38,898 bases of DNA from Deltaproteobacteria bacterium RBG_13_43_22 (GCA_001797675.1 MGQB01000022.1:1-38898); one strand, 5' to 3'. Shown: positions 23,430-32,277, counted from the first letter of the stretch. Translations and numbers: made by a program. Notes: a model not told the origin generated them from the sequence alone.

Positions 23430-23771
23430 TCATTCTGCCTCAATTTCTTTGACCAGCAGCTCTTTGCCGGCAATGGTTTCTATGTCTTTGGATTCACATT
23501 GGGGACAGATAAAGTGATAATCCCGGATCTTAAATTCTTTTCCGCACCCCTGGCATCGTCCGGTCAGGGGAACCGGGTTCAACTCCAGCTTGACCCCTTC
23601 GAAAGGGGTGCCTTTGGTCATCACCTCAAAACAAAAGGCCAAACTTTCCGGGACCACGGCCGTGAATTCCCCGACTTGCAGACGGATGAGGCTCACCCGG
23701 GTTGCCCCGTGGCGGGTCATCTCCTGTTCCACAATATCCATGATGCTCTGAGCCAGCGCCATTTCGTGCAT
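23430..23771 (-). CDS. hypA: hydrogenase nickel incorporation protein HypA
   Basis: HypA delivers nickel to the hydrogenase large subunit. The 113-residue protein begins MHEMALAQSIMDIVEQE, with the nickel-binding Met-His, and has the zinc site CQGCGKEFKIRDYHFICPQC. It is the first gene of the leftward hyp operon; the promoter at 23833-23861 is 62 bases upstream. Its usual partner HypB, the nickel GTPase, is not in this window. Confidence 0.97.
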   Translation of the reverse strand: MHEMALAQSIMDIVEQEMTRHGATRVSLIRLQVGEFTAVVPESLAFCFEVMTKGTPFEGVKLELNPVPLTGRCQGCGKEFKIRDYHFICPQCESKDIETIAGKELLVKEIEAE

Positions 23772-23832
23772 AAGGTGTTTATTCGATCCTTCTCATCAAT
23801 ACGGTCTAATAACATACTCAATTTCTTATCAG

Positions 23833-23861
23833 TTTATAACAACAAATTCCTGTCCAGTCAA
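23833..23861 (-). promoter_or_regulatory. sigma-70-type promoter of the hyp operon
   Basis: On the minus strand TTGACT (23856-23861) and TATAAA (23833-23838) are separated by exactly 17 bases, ahead of hypA. The inferred leader is about 55 bases. It would drive hypA-hypF-ATP-grasp-hypC-hypD-hypE. Confidence 0.6.
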
Positions 23862-23880
23862 TTGGCCTTTTCCGTATCAT

Positions 23881-23910
23881 TTGACATAATATCCTAATAC
23901 AGGATAGTAA
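23881..23910 (+). promoter_or_regulatory. possible divergent promoter
   Basis: TTGACA (23881-23886) and TAGTAA (23905-23910) lie 18 bases apart on the plus strand, back to back with the hyp promoter. ATCCT/AGGAT form a small palindrome in the spacer, which could be an operator. Confidence 0.35.
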
Positions 23911-23930
23911 TTTTTTTAAATAGAGGTATA

Positions 23931-24005
23931 ATGGAAAAAAATGATTCTGCCGCCGATGACAGCGGGAACCAGACATTCGAGCAATTATTAAGGGTCTCAA
24001 AGTAA
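23931..24005 (+). CDS. very short reading frame (24 aa) before structured repeat copy B
   Basis: MEKNDSAADDSGNQTFEQLL followed by RVSK and a stop. GAGG lies 5 bases upstream and a promoter-like pair at 23881-23910 precedes it. It may be a real small peptide or the first codons of a gene broken by insertion of the repeat at 24028. I do not recognise it. Confidence 0.25.
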   Translation: MEKNDSAADDSGNQTFEQLLRVSK

Positions 24006-24027
24006 TTTGGACTGATTTTTGCTGCCA

Positions 24028-24255
24028 GGGACCGGGGGGTCCTCTTTTTGGGGGGTGTCCAAAGGGTAACTCATCGCCCCATCCCGGCCCAAAAGCTAAG
24101 TTCATTAGGAGCAGGCCGGGATGCCCCCCGGTCACCCAAGTCCGTTTCAGGCCATGGTGAAGGCCTGCTTTCGGACCAATGTTCCAATTTTGGCCCGGCA
24201 AAGGAACTTTGGGCTTGAAGGTGGACAACCCCCAAAAAGAGGACCCCCCGGTCCC
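24028..24255 (+). repeat. structured repeat family 2, copy B (228 bp)
   Basis: The left arm begins GGGACCGGGGGGTCCTCTTT and pairs for 27 consecutive bases with the right arm ending at 24255, then six more after one mismatch. CCAAAGGGTA (24059-24068) and GGTGGAC (24230-24236) are the shared core. Inside, ATCCCGGCC/GGCCGGGAT (about 24081 and 24114) and CAGGCC/GGCCTG form two further hairpins. A separate perfect 14-bp inverted repeat, TATTAAGGGTCTCA (23986-23999) and its complement (24295-24308), encloses the element. The rest of 23772-24359 holds only the promoters and the tiny frame described separately. Confidence 0.8.
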
Positions 24256-24359
24256 ATTGAATGAGACCTCTTCATTTTCATGTCAAGACTATTATGAGAC
24301 CCTTAATACTTCCCGACCTCATGGCGGCTAAATTTTTCCTTTTGATTAGGAGGAAAGAA

Positions 24360-24923
24360 ATGATGAGAAAAAAATCGCCAAAATGGATATGGACCATACT
24401 GTCAGTCGCTGGGGTGGTCGTCCTGGGGCTGGTCGATTGGCTGACGGGTTATGAATTCAACTTTTTTGTGTTCTACTTCTTTCCCGTGGCATTTGCCGCA
24501 TGGTTTCTGGGCCTGGTGGCCTCGGTGTTTTTCGCCGTTTTCAGCGCCATGGTCTGGTTCGCGGCTGATTTTCTTGGTGATCATCAATACTCATCCAGCT
24601 TCTATGCTGTTTGGAACACCATGATTCGGCTGGTATCCTTCCTGGCCATTGGGTGGTCTGTTTATAGGATGAGATACTTGCTCGACCGTGAACAGGAGAC
24701 CTCCGAGGCCTTGGGCAGGTCCCTGTCTGAGATCAAGGTCCTGGAGACCTTCCTTCCCATTTGTTCTCAGTGCAAGAAGATTCGGGATAAGCAGGGTGTT
24801 TGGCAGCAGTTGGAGGTCTATATCGGACAGCACTCCGATACCCAGTTCTCGCATGGCTATTGCCCGGAGTGTGCCAAACGGATCATGAAAGAGGCTGGCC
24901 TGCTTAATGACAAAACCGGTTAG
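24360..24923 (+). CDS. membrane protein with a cysteine-rich cytoplasmic tail
   Basis: A 187-residue protein. The start at 24360 is fixed by AGGAGG six to seven bases upstream. Four hydrophobic segments fill about residues 9-100 (LSVAGVVVLGLVDWL, FFVFYFFPVAFAAWFLGLVA, VFFAVFSAMVWFAADFL, MIRLVSFLAIGWSVY), then a short coiled stretch leads to ICSQCKKIRDKQGVWQQLE and HGYCPECAKRI. The CxxC...CxxC tail with KKIRD and 'fSHGyCPeC' is common at the C-terminus of PAS, GAF and receiver proteins in Proteobacteria and probably binds a metal. The protein looks like a sensor input module without an output domain. Function unknown. Confidence 0.7.
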   Translation: MMRKKSPKWIWTILSVAGVVVLGLVDWLTGYEFNFFVFYFFPVAFAAWFLGLVASVFFAVFSAMVWFAADFLGDHQYSSSFYAVWNTMIRLVSFLAIGWSVYRMRYLLDREQETSEALGRSLSEIKVLETFLPICSQCKKIRDKQGVWQQLEVYIGQHSDTQFSHGYCPECAKRIMKEAGLLNDKTG

Positions 24924-25043
24924 GCGGGGGACCTGGAGGCTGAAACGGGGCATCATTCAACACCGGTCGCCGCACCCGTTAACAAGAGAGAATATGACCA
25001 TTAAGGAGGTTAGAGAGGCTGAAATTAAAAATTTTCCCCCCGG

Positions 25044-25580
25044 TCAGCCCGACTTCGCTGCGAAACGTTCTTTCTCGCTAAAGATACAGCCGCAATAGGG
25101 CTGCCGGTACAGACCGAGTTCTTTGGCGATTTGAATCCCTTTGTCCCAGCCCGGCCGGAAATCCTGATAGTGAAAAGGGATTTCAAAGCGCTCTCCGGTC
25201 TTTGCGCCCACCGCTTTGATCCAGTCATGTTTTTGGTAACGGCTGTAAAGGAGGGTAGTGCTGAAGGCATCGAAACCTTGGGACTTGGCCTGCCGGGCCG
25301 TTGCCTCAAGGCGGATTTCGTAACAGGTTCGACAACGCTCCGAGCCCCATGGCCGGGTTTGATTCAAAAAAAGTTCCAGATCATATTGATCGTCAAAAAA
25401 AATTTCCAGATTCGAAATCCCGGCATATTCCTTCAGGGTGTTTTTGCGTTTTTCAAATTCCCTAAAGGGATGGATGTTGGGATTATAGAAATAGCCGGTG
25501 ATCTGAAAACCCTGGTCTCGCAGGGTTTGCAAAGGATAGATAGTGCAAGGGGCACAGCAGATATGTAATAAAAGCTTCAT
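25044..25580 (-). CDS. queH: epoxyqueuosine reductase QueH
   Basis: QueH reduces epoxyqueuosine to queuosine, the last step in making this modified base of tRNA. The 178-residue protein opens MKLLLHICCAPCTIYPL, has SERCRTCYEIRLEATA and ends with YRQPYCGCIFSEKER; the ICCAPC, CxxCYxxRL and YCGC cysteines bind the iron-sulfur centre, and all are present. It is the alternative to QueG. It follows sucD at about 100 bases in the same direction, with short repeat words between them. Confidence 0.95.
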   Translation of the reverse strand: MKLLLHICCAPCTIYPLQTLRDQGFQITGYFYNPNIHPFREFEKRKNTLKEYAGISNLEIFFDDQYDLELFLNQTRPWGSERCRTCYEIRLEATARQAKSQGFDAFSTTLLYSRYQKHDWIKAVGAKTGERFEIPFHYQDFRPGWDKGIQIAKELGLYRQPYCGCIFSEKERFAAKSG

Positions 25581-25581
25581 A

Positions 25582-25670
25582 GAAGCTGGATGCTGGATAA
25601 AGGCAAAAACTGATACTGGATGCTGGATGGTTGTTTATCCAATATCCAGTATCGGCGGTTTTTATCCGGT
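25582..25670. repeat. CTGGATGCTGGAT-type short repeats
   Basis: The queH-sucD spacer holds AGCTGGATGCTGGATAAAG, ACTGGATGCTGGATGGTTG and the inverse ATCCAATATCCAGTATC. They are related to the CTGGATTC words near hypF and hypC and probably belong to the same class of small repeats. Confidence 0.5.
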
Positions 25671-25681
25671 ATCTCCCTTTG

Positions 25682-26554
25682 TCAGTTTTTCATCACTTCC
25701 GCAACCGCTTCACCCACCTTGGTTAAATCCATAACCACACGGATGCCGGCGGCTTGAAGAGAGGCCATTTTTTCCTGGGCTGTTCCTGATTTTCCGGAAA
25801 TAATGGCCCCGGCATGACCCATCCGCCGTCCCGGCGGGGCGGTTTGGCCGGCAATAAAAGTGACCACTGGTTTTGAAAAATGGCCCTGAATAAAACGGGC
25901 GGCTTCCTCTTCAGCGGTTCCACCGATCTCACCGATCAGGACCACACCCTGGGTTTGTTCGTCTTGGGCGAAATAGGATAAAAGATCGATAAAGGAAAGT
26001 CCGATAATCGGATCTCCGCCGATGCCGATACAGGTGGACTGGCCCAGCCCTAATTTGCTGATCTGATCAACCACCTCATAGGTCAAGGTGCCGCTGCGGG
26101 AAATAACACCCACGGAGCCGGGTTGGAAAATATATCCCGGCATGATTCCTACCTTGCAAGTGCCGGGACTGATAATCCCCGGACAATTGGGACCGATCAA
26201 AACCGATGATTTGTCTTTTAAATAGTGTTTGACACGGACCATATCCAAGGTGGGGATCCCTTCGGTGATGCAGACAATGACCTCAATCCCGGCGGCGGCC
26301 GCCTCCATGATGGAATCGGCGGCAGAGGCCGGAGGGACAAAGATAATCGAACAATTGGCCTGTTGTTCCCGCACGGCATCCTGGACCGTATGATAAACCG
26401 GCACCCCTTCCACCGTTTGTCCGGCTTTCCCGGGGGTCATGCCGGCCACCACATTGGTCCCGTAACTGAGCATCTGCTGGGTATGAAAACTGCCCTCCCT
26501 GCCGGTGATCCCGTGAACCAGAATCCGGCTGTCTTTTCCAACCAATATACTCAT
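25682..26554 (-). CDS. sucD: succinyl-CoA synthetase alpha subunit
   Basis: With SucC it converts succinyl-CoA, ADP (or GDP) and phosphate to succinate, CoA and ATP. The 290-residue protein has the CoA-binding Rossmann part ([23 protein letters not shown]), [12 protein letters not shown], the nucleotide-linked SRSGTLTYE and the phosphohistidine loop [21 protein letters not shown]. It is downstream of sucC in the same direction, across a 237-base gap filled by AT-rich palindromic repeat, so the pair may be co-transcribed. Confidence 0.97.
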   Translation of the reverse strand: MSILVGKDSRILVHGITGREGSFHTQQMLSYGTNVVAGMTPGKAGQTVEGVPVYHTVQDAVREQQANCSIIFVPPASAADSIMEAAAAGIEVIVCITEGIPTLDMVRVKHYLKDKSSVLIGPNCPGIISPGTCKVGIMPGYIFQPGSVGVISRSGTLTYEVVDQISKLGLGQSTCIGIGGDPIIGLSFIDLLSYFAQDEQTQGVVLIGEIGGTAEEEAARFIQGHFSKPVVTFIAGQTAPPGRRMGHAGAIISGKSGTAQEKMASLQAAGIRVVMDLTKVGEAVAEVMKN

Positions 26555-26572
26555 AGAATTTCCTTTTTAATA

Positions 26573-26740
26573 ATTCTCAAAAGTAAATCTAAAATCCGAA
26601 TATCGAAATTAGAAATCCGAAACAACTTGAATTGACCGAAATCAGAAATATAGACGTTTTGAAAATTGATTTTTTGAATTTTGGGTTTGTTTCGAAATTC
26701 GTGCTTCGTACTTCGAATTTGATCCATCCATTTTGATTTT
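26573..26740. repeat. AT-rich palindromic repeat family 3, copy 1
   Basis: Words such as AAATCCGAATATCGAAATT, AAATCCGAAACAAC and, inverted, GTTTCGAAATTCGTGCTTCG form a long imperfect hairpin between sucD and sucC. A related copy lies at 33593-33722 before tpiA. There is no coding capacity. Such TTCGAAATTC-rich hairpins are seen in several deltaproteobacterial genomes, from general memory. Confidence 0.65.
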
Positions 26741-26791
26741 TATGTTCAAATAATCCCTGTAACCCCTTTGATGGAAAGCAGAACTTAGAAG

Positions 26792-27958
26792 CTAAGTTTT
26801 CATGACCAACTGACTGATCTTCTGGGCGGCCTCACCCATGGTCTGGGCTACTAAAAAATCGAGTCCGGATTGAGACAGCATCTCTCTTCCTTTTTCAACA
26901 TTAGTGCCTTCCAGTCGAATAATTAAAGGGACCTTGATATTCACCTTATGGGCCGCTTCAATAAGCCCCTCGGCCAGGACATCACAGCGTAAAATGCCTC
27001 CGAAGGTATTGATCAGTATGGCCTGAACACGGTCGTCGGAGAGGATGATCTGAAATCCCCTGGCGATCGTTTCGGCATTGGCCCCACCCCCGACATCCAG
27101 GAAATTGGCCGGTTCTCCTCCATATAATTTAATGATGTCCATGGTCGCCATGGCCAGGCCGGCTCCGTTGACCATGACCCCGATATTGCCGTTTAAGCGG
27201 ATATAATTTAAATTGTGACGGTTGGCCTCCAGTTCCAAGGGGTCCTGTTCGTCGGGATCAAGGAGCTCATGAAGCTCCTTGTGCCGGAAAAGCGCATTAT
27301 CATCAAAGGTAATTTTGGCATCCAGGGCGACGAGACGTCCGTCCTTGGTGGCCACCAACGGATTGATTTCCAGGAGTGAACAATCATAATTTTCAAAAAG
27401 TTTGTAGGATTGGTTCAGTATCGTCAATCCGGGTTTTATCATGGGGGCGGAGAGGGGTAGGCTGTAGATGAGATTGCGGCCTTGAAAGGGTTGAAATCCG
27501 ACCTCCGGATCAATCCATTCTCTTTTGATCAAATGAGGTGTTTTTTCAGCCACTTCCTCAATATCCATGCCTCCGGCCGGGCTGACCATAATCACCGGAC
27601 AGGCCTTGGCCCGGTCTATGATAATACTGATATAAAATTCTTTATCGATTTCCAGCCCTTCTTCAACCAATACCTTTCTGACTTTTTTTCCTTCCGGACC
27701 GGTCTGGTGGGTTAGCAGGGTCATCCCCAGGATTGCTTTAGAGACCTTTTCCACCTCATTGATACCCTGGGCTTTTTTAACCCCGCCCCCTTTCCCCCGG
27801 CCGCCGGCATGGATCTGGGCCTTGATGATGTACGGCGGAGGACCGATCTCCCGGGAAACCTGAGCCGCCCCTTCCACCGAGAAGGCTACATTCCCTTTAG
27901 GGACGGGGATTCCATATTTAGTTAAAAGGGTTTTGGCCTGGTATTCATGGATCTTCAT
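26792..27958 (-). CDS. sucC: succinyl-CoA synthetase beta subunit
   Basis: The ADP-forming beta subunit. The 388-residue protein has MKIHEYQAKTLLTKYGIPVP, the ATP-grasp fold with KAQIHAGGRGKGGGVKKA, LLEINPLVATKDGRLVALDAK and NGAGLAMATMDIIKLYGGEPANF, then ILINTFGGILRCD. Length and motifs are standard. Upstream of it lies paaK in the same direction, 141 bases away; the succession sucC-sucD after an acyl-CoA ligase suggests organic-acid use. Confidence 0.97.
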   Translation of the reverse strand: MKIHEYQAKTLLTKYGIPVPKGNVAFSVEGAAQVSREIGPPPYIIKAQIHAGGRGKGGGVKKAQGINEVEKVSKAILGMTLLTHQTGPEGKKVRKVLVEEGLEIDKEFYISIIIDRAKACPVIMVSPAGGMDIEEVAEKTPHLIKREWIDPEVGFQPFQGRNLIYSLPLSAPMIKPGLTILNQSYKLFENYDCSLLEINPLVATKDGRLVALDAKITFDDNALFRHKELHELLDPDEQDPLELEANRHNLNYIRLNGNIGVMVNGAGLAMATMDIIKLYGGEPANFLDVGGGANAETIARGFQIILSDDRVQAILINTFGGILRCDVLAEGLIEAAHKVNIKVPLIIRLEGTNVEKGREMLSQSGLDFLVAQTMGEAAQKISQLVMKT

Positions 27959-28099
27959 AACTTAAAACTCCCTATAGATGAGCTTGCTTTTGAGAGAGAC
28001 AACCGCCGCGTCTTTTTTTGAACCAGAAGCGTTTGTTCAACGAACCTATTTTTGAATCCCGGAATCCTCGAATCTTTGAACCCTTCTTTCCCCCCTTTA

Positions 28100-29398
28100 C
28101 TACTTTCTTTCATCGATCACCCGTTTGGCCTTGCCTTCGCTCCGGGTGATGGTTCCGGGGGGAACCAGACGGATCTTGATGCCGATACCGATCAGTCCTC
28201 TCATGTGGGACTCGATATTTTGTTCGACCTCTTTAATTTTTTCCGCCCCGGCTTGATAGATATCGGCCTTGGCCTCCACATTCACTTCCAGGGTGTCCAG
28301 ATACCCTTTTTTGCGGACAATAATGACATACTGGGGTTCTATTCCTTTTTGATCCAAAAGGAGGCTTTCTATCTGGGAAGGAAAGACATTGACTCCGCTG
28401 ATAATCAACATGTCATCGCTTCGTCCATAGACCTTTTCCATCTTGATCAAAGTCCGGCCGCACTCGCATTTTTCCCTTTTAAGCAAAGTAATATCCCGGG
28501 TGCGATAACGGAGCAAGGGCATGGCCCGCCGTTGGATCGCCGTAAAAACCAGCTCTCCCTTGGTCCCCTGGGGCAGGACATCGCCGGTTACGGGATCGAT
28601 GATTTCAGCCAGGATGTGATCTTCATTGATGTGTAAAAAGCCGTCCTGGGCCCGGCAATCAAAGGCCACCCCCGGACCCATCAACTCGGTCAATCCATAG
28701 GCTTCATGGGCTTTGATTGACAGGCGGTCTTCGATTTCCTTGCGCATTTCCCTGGTCCAGGGCTCGGCCCCGAAAATCCCGATTCGTAAACGAAGGTTTT
28801 TAAAATTGACCCCCATTTGAAGACCTTTTTCAGCCATGGTCAGGGCATAAGAGGGGGTACAGCAAAGAACGGTGGTCCCAAAGTCCTGCATGATGGTGAT
28901 CTGCCGCTCGGTCTGGCCGGAAGAAGTGGGAATGACGGTGGCTCCGACTTTACCCGCCCCCTGGTGAAATCCCAGCCCACCGGTAAACAGCCCCATGCCA
29001 TAGGAATTTTGGAGGATATCGTTGTCCCGGACACCGGCGGCGAATAAGGTCCGGGCCATACAGTCGGCCCATTGATCCAGGTCATCAGCCGTGTACGGGC
29101 CGGTGATCGGTTTGCCCGTGGTTCCGGAAGAGGCATGGATCCGGACTACGTCCGGCATAGGCACGGCACACAAACCAAAGGGATAATTATCCCGAAGGTC
29201 GGTTTTGACGGTAAAAGGGAGCCTGGCCAGATCCATCAGACCCTTTATGTCCGCGGGTTTAATCCCCAACTCGTCCAATTTGATTTTATAAAAAGGGACT
29301 TTTTCATACACCCAGGCGACGGTTTGCCGGAGTTTTTTTAACTGAAAATCCTGCATGGCATCTAACGACATGGTCTCAAATTTTTCGTCCCAGTACAT
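28100..29398 (-). CDS. paaK: phenylacetate-CoA ligase (PaaK-like)
   Basis: An AMP-forming ligase that would join phenylacetate, or a related aryl or acyl acid, to CoA. The 432-residue protein opens with the PaaK-type YWDEKFETMSLDAMQDFQLKKL, has the P-loop-like ASSGTTGKPI, EAYGLTELMGPGVAFDC and RYRTRDITLL, and ends EGKAKRVIDERK with the conserved lysine. Many genomes of anaerobes carry several paralogues, so the substrate is not certain. It follows the PC4-like gene after 13 bases, in one operon. Confidence 0.9.
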   Translation of the reverse strand: MYWDEKFETMSLDAMQDFQLKKLRQTVAWVYEKVPFYKIKLDELGIKPADIKGLMDLARLPFTVKTDLRDNYPFGLCAVPMPDVVRIHASSGTTGKPITGPYTADDLDQWADCMARTLFAAGVRDNDILQNSYGMGLFTGGLGFHQGAGKVGATVIPTSSGQTERQITIMQDFGTTVLCCTPSYALTMAEKGLQMGVNFKNLRLRIGIFGAEPWTREMRKEIEDRLSIKAHEAYGLTELMGPGVAFDCRAQDGFLHINEDHILAEIIDPVTGDVLPQGTKGELVFTAIQRRAMPLLRYRTRDITLLKREKCECGRTLIKMEKVYGRSDDMLIISGVNVFPSQIESLLLDQKGIEPQYVIIVRKKGYLDTLEVNVEAKADIYQAGAEKIKEVEQNIESHMRGLIGIGIKIRLVPPGTITRSEGKAKRVIDERK

Positions 29399-29411
29399 AG
29401 TATCCTCTCCT

Positions 29412-29651
29412 TTATGATTTTGATTCGTTTTTCGGCAGGGCTTCTTTCAATAGTTCTATTTTTTCTTCAAACTCATTGAAAAGTTCGGAGGCAAACCGGA
29501 CTCCCTGTTTAGTAAACCCGGTGTAACTGTCGGAAACCACGTATTTCCTTAAGTCAATATACTGTTTTCCTTTGTATTCCTTGATTGAAAAAAGGAGATA
29601 GTCCGTGGGATTGATTTGCATTCGACCAATTTCCCCTTCTTCTTTGTCCAT
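29412..29651 (-). CDS. PC4/p15-like DNA-binding protein
   Basis: A 79-residue protein. The segment LLFSIKEYKGKQYIDLRKY and the following GFTKQGVRFASELFNEFEEKIELL matches the PC4 core (three strands then a helix: 'i.e.kGk.yvdiR.y...g...pTkkGv.l..e...el'). PC4-fold proteins bind single-stranded DNA as dimers. It is short, without other domains, and starts the operon with paaK; it may regulate that gene or simply travel with it. Family assignment rests on pattern recognition. Confidence 0.6.
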   Translation of the reverse strand: MDKEEGEIGRMQINPTDYLLFSIKEYKGKQYIDLRKYVVSDSYTGFTKQGVRFASELFNEFEEKIELLKEALPKNESKS

Positions 29652-30128
29652 AACATCCTCCTGAGCCTTAATTATAAATCCGTGCCGCTTAAAAACTCCA
29701 AGGGAACAGAAAATGATTTAAAGGATTCAAAGGATTTTTTAAATGGGCGATGGGCTATAGGTTGAAATATTTCCTTTCCCCATTGCTTATTGCCTCGTGT
29801 CTATTGCCAGAATTTTTTTTGAACCCTCGAATCCTTGCCCCCTTTTTTCATAAACATAATTTCTCTTATTTCCAAGATCCCCATTCTGTCAAGAAAAAAG
29901 GCGAAGGTCAAGCAAGGAGTAAACACCCCGGAAAAATTCTTGACATCGCCAAGGGGGTATGATAGAAGCGGGAGAATTCTGTAATAAAATTCACAAGTAA
30001 TATCCTCAGCTTAATTACAAACAAGAAATGATTTTTAAAAAGGAGGTGGGATTACGATCCTTATTCACAATAGTTTTTTTAGTAATATTACTTAAAATAT
30101 CAACCTAAAGAGGGAGGAGAGAAAAACC
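29652..30128. other. gene-free region between the PC4-like gene and hppA
   Basis: 477 bases without a gene. At about 29820-29850 it holds GAACCCTCGAATCCTTGCCC, a word also seen at about 28050-28080 near paaK. TTGACA occurs at 29940-29945 but no good -10 box at the right distance. A strong ribosome-site-like AAAGGAGGTG occurs at about 30038-30047 without a normal start codon after it. The real hppA ribosome site is GAGGGAGGAG just before 30129. Confidence 0.35.
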
Positions 30129-32171
30129 ATGAGTATTTTTACCTTTGCCATTATTTGTGGCGCTATCGGGGTACTGTATTCCATCATCACGGCCATCTGG
30201 ATTTTTAAACAGGATGCCGGCAGTTCCCGGATGCAGGAGATTTCTGCGGCGGTTCAGGAAGGGGCAACGGCCTTCTTAAACCGGGAATATAGAACCGTCG
30301 CTTACGTGGCCGTTGTCCTGTTTCTGATCATCGGCTTTATCCCGGCCCTGGGCTGGACTACGGCTATCGGCTTCCTGATCGGGACCATCGGTTCGGCTTT
30401 GGCCGGGTATATCGGCATGATGGTCACCGTGCGCGCCAATGTGCGGACCGCCCAGGCTGCCTACGGCGGTTTGAATAAGGCCCTCGGCGTGGCCTTTAAG
30501 GGCGGGTCGGTGACCGGGATCATGGTCGTTGGCTTGGGACTTTTGGGCATTACCATATTTTATGCCATCACCAAAGAAACCCATGCCCTGATCGGGTTGG
30601 GGTTCGGCTGCTCCCTGATGAGCGTCTTTGCCCGTATTGCCGGCGGTATTTATACCAAGGCCGCCGATGTTGGGGCCGACCTGGTCGGTAAAGTGGAAGC
30701 CGGAATCCCGGAAGATGATCCCCGGAACCCGGCGGTTATTGCCGATAACGTGGGTGACAACGTGGGGGATTGCGCCGGTATGGCCGCCGACCTTTATGAA
30801 ACCTACACCGTTACCCTGGTGGCGGCCATGCTCTTGGCCAAAACGGTTTTTGGAGACGGAACTCCCTGGATAAAATTTCCCCTACTGATCGGTGGTATTT
30901 CCATCATCGCCTCCATCATCGGAACTTATTTCGTCCGCTTGGGTAAAAGCCAGTACATCATGGGCGCCTTGTATAAGGGATTGGCGGTTGCCGGTATCCT
31001 GGCGGCCATCGTCTTTTATTTTGCCGCCGGTCAATTCGCCATCAAGCATCCCGAAGTGGCCAATCAATTCAGTACCTTGAATGTGTTCCTGATTGCCGTG
31101 ATAGGCCTTTTAGTAACCGGTTTGTTGGTGGTAATTACCGAATATTTCACCTCCAAATCCTTTAAACCGGTCAAGCATATTGCTTCGGCTTCTCAGACCG
31201 GTCATGCCACCAACATCATCGCCGGTCTGGCGGTTTCCATGAAGTCCTCGGCCTGGCCGGTCCTGGTGATCTGTGGGGCCATTCTGGCTTCCTATGCCCT
31301 GGGAGACGGGTTTAACAATCCGGGCAGCGGCCTTTTTGCCATCGCCCTGGCGGCGGTTTCCATGCTCTCGATGACCGGTATCGTGGTGGCCATCGACTCC
31401 TACGGCCCCATCACCGACAATGCCGGCGGGATTGCCGAAATGGCTGACCTGGATGAAAAGATCCGTAATATCACCGACCCCCTGGATGCGGTTGGAAACA
31501 CCACCAAGGCGGTGACCAAAGGCTATGCCATCGGTTCCGCCGGTCTGGCCGCCCTGGTGCTGTTCGCCGAATACTCCAGGTCATTCCCCGAAACCATGAA
31601 AGTGACCTTTTTACTTTCCGATCCTTATGTGATTATCGGCCTGTTTATCGGCGGTCTGCTTCCCTATTACTTCGGTTCTCTGTTGATGGAAGCCGTTGGT
31701 TTTGCCGCCGGCGGCGTGGTCGAAGAAGTGCGACGGCAGTTCCGGGAAATCAAGGGGATTATGGAAGGCACGGCCAAACCCGAATACGGGAAATGCGTGG
31801 ACATTGTCACTAAAAGCGCCATCCGCCAGATGATGGTTCCGGCCCTGATCCCGGTGGTCACCCCGGTATTGGTTGGGCTTATCTTGGGGCCTATTGCCCT
31901 CGGCGGAGTGCTTATCGGCTCAATCATCACCGGGCTGTTCCTGGCCATTTCCATGACTTCCGGCGGCGGGGCCTGGGACAATGCCAAAAAGGCCATTGAA
32001 GACGGTCTTTACGGCGGAAAAGGCTCCGATGCTCATAAGGCAGCCGTAACCGGCGACACCGTCGGCGATCCTTATAAAGACACCGCCGGCCCGGCCATCA
32101 ACCCGATGATCAAGGTTATCAACATCGTGGCCTTGTTAATCGTTCCAATCATCATTTCCCTGTGGGGTTAG
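30129..32171 (+). CDS. hppA: membrane-bound proton-pumping pyrophosphatase, K+-independent type
   Basis: Hydrolyses pyrophosphate and pumps protons across the inner membrane. The 680-residue protein has about 15-16 membrane segments, the pyrophosphate site [19 protein letters not shown] with [18 protein letters not shown], and the late block [16 protein letters not shown] plus [37 protein letters not shown] has lysine and threonine where K+-dependent forms carry alanine and glycine, so it should not need potassium. It saves energy in fermenting and syntrophic anaerobes. A strong terminator follows. Confidence 0.96.
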   Translation: MSIFTFAIICGAIGVLYSIITAIWIFKQDAGSSRMQEISAAVQEGATAFLNREYRTVAYVAVVLFLIIGFIPALGWTTAIGFLIGTIGSALAGYIGMMVTVRANVRTAQAAYGGLNKALGVAFKGGSVTGIMVVGLGLLGITIFYAITKETHALIGLGFGCSLMSVFARIAGGIYTKAADVGADLVGKVEAGIPEDDPRNPAVIADNVGDNVGDCAGMAADLYETYTVTLVAAMLLAKTVFGDGTPWIKFPLLIGGISIIASIIGTYFVRLGKSQYIMGALYKGLAVAGILAAIVFYFAAGQFAIKHPEVANQFSTLNVFLIAVIGLLVTGLLVVITEYFTSKSFKPVKHIASASQTGHATNIIAGLAVSMKSSAWPVLVICGAILASYALGDGFNNPGSGLFAIALAAVSMLSMTGIVVAIDSYGPITDNAGGIAEMADLDEKIRNITDPLDAVGNTTKAVTKGYAIGSAGLAALVLFAEYSRSFPETMKVTFLLSDPYVIIGLFIGGLLPYYFGSLLMEAVGFAAGGVVEEVRRQFREIKGIMEGTAKPEYGKCVDIVTKSAIRQMMVPALIPVVTPVLVGLILGPIALGGVLIGSIITGLFLAISMTSGGGAWDNAKKAIEDGLYGGKGSDAHKAAVTGDTVGDPYKDTAGPAINPMIKVINIVALLIVPIIISLWG

Positions 32172-32202
32172 ATTTTTAGGACAAGAAGAAACCTTCTCCA
32201 TG

Positions 32203-32239
32203 AAAAAAGGGAACGAGGTCATGCTCCGTTCCCTTTTTT
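32203..32239 (+). terminator. rho-independent terminator after hppA
   Basis: AAAAAAGGGAACG (32203-32215) and CGTTCCCTTTTTT (32227-32239) form a perfect 13-bp stem that ends in a T-run, 32 bases after the hppA stop. Confidence 0.9.
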
Positions 32240-32248
32240 CTATTGGAT

Positions 32249-32277
32249 TTGACTTAAACAGGTCGGGTTGATATTAT
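32249..32277 (+). promoter_or_regulatory. sigma-70-type promoter of pgk
   Basis: TTGACT (32249-32254) and TATTAT (32272-32277), exactly 17 bases apart, lie about 45 bases upstream of the pgk GTG. GTTGATAT (32267-32274) and ATATCAAC (32288-32295) form an inverted repeat over the -10 region and start site, a plausible operator or small 5' hairpin. Confidence 0.6.

Noticed and set aside
11120..24255. Family 2 elements as insertion sequences with a transposase
   Set aside because: None of the three copies has a conserved reading frame; frames that cross them (for example on the minus strand at 23818-24228) differ between copies and end at random places.
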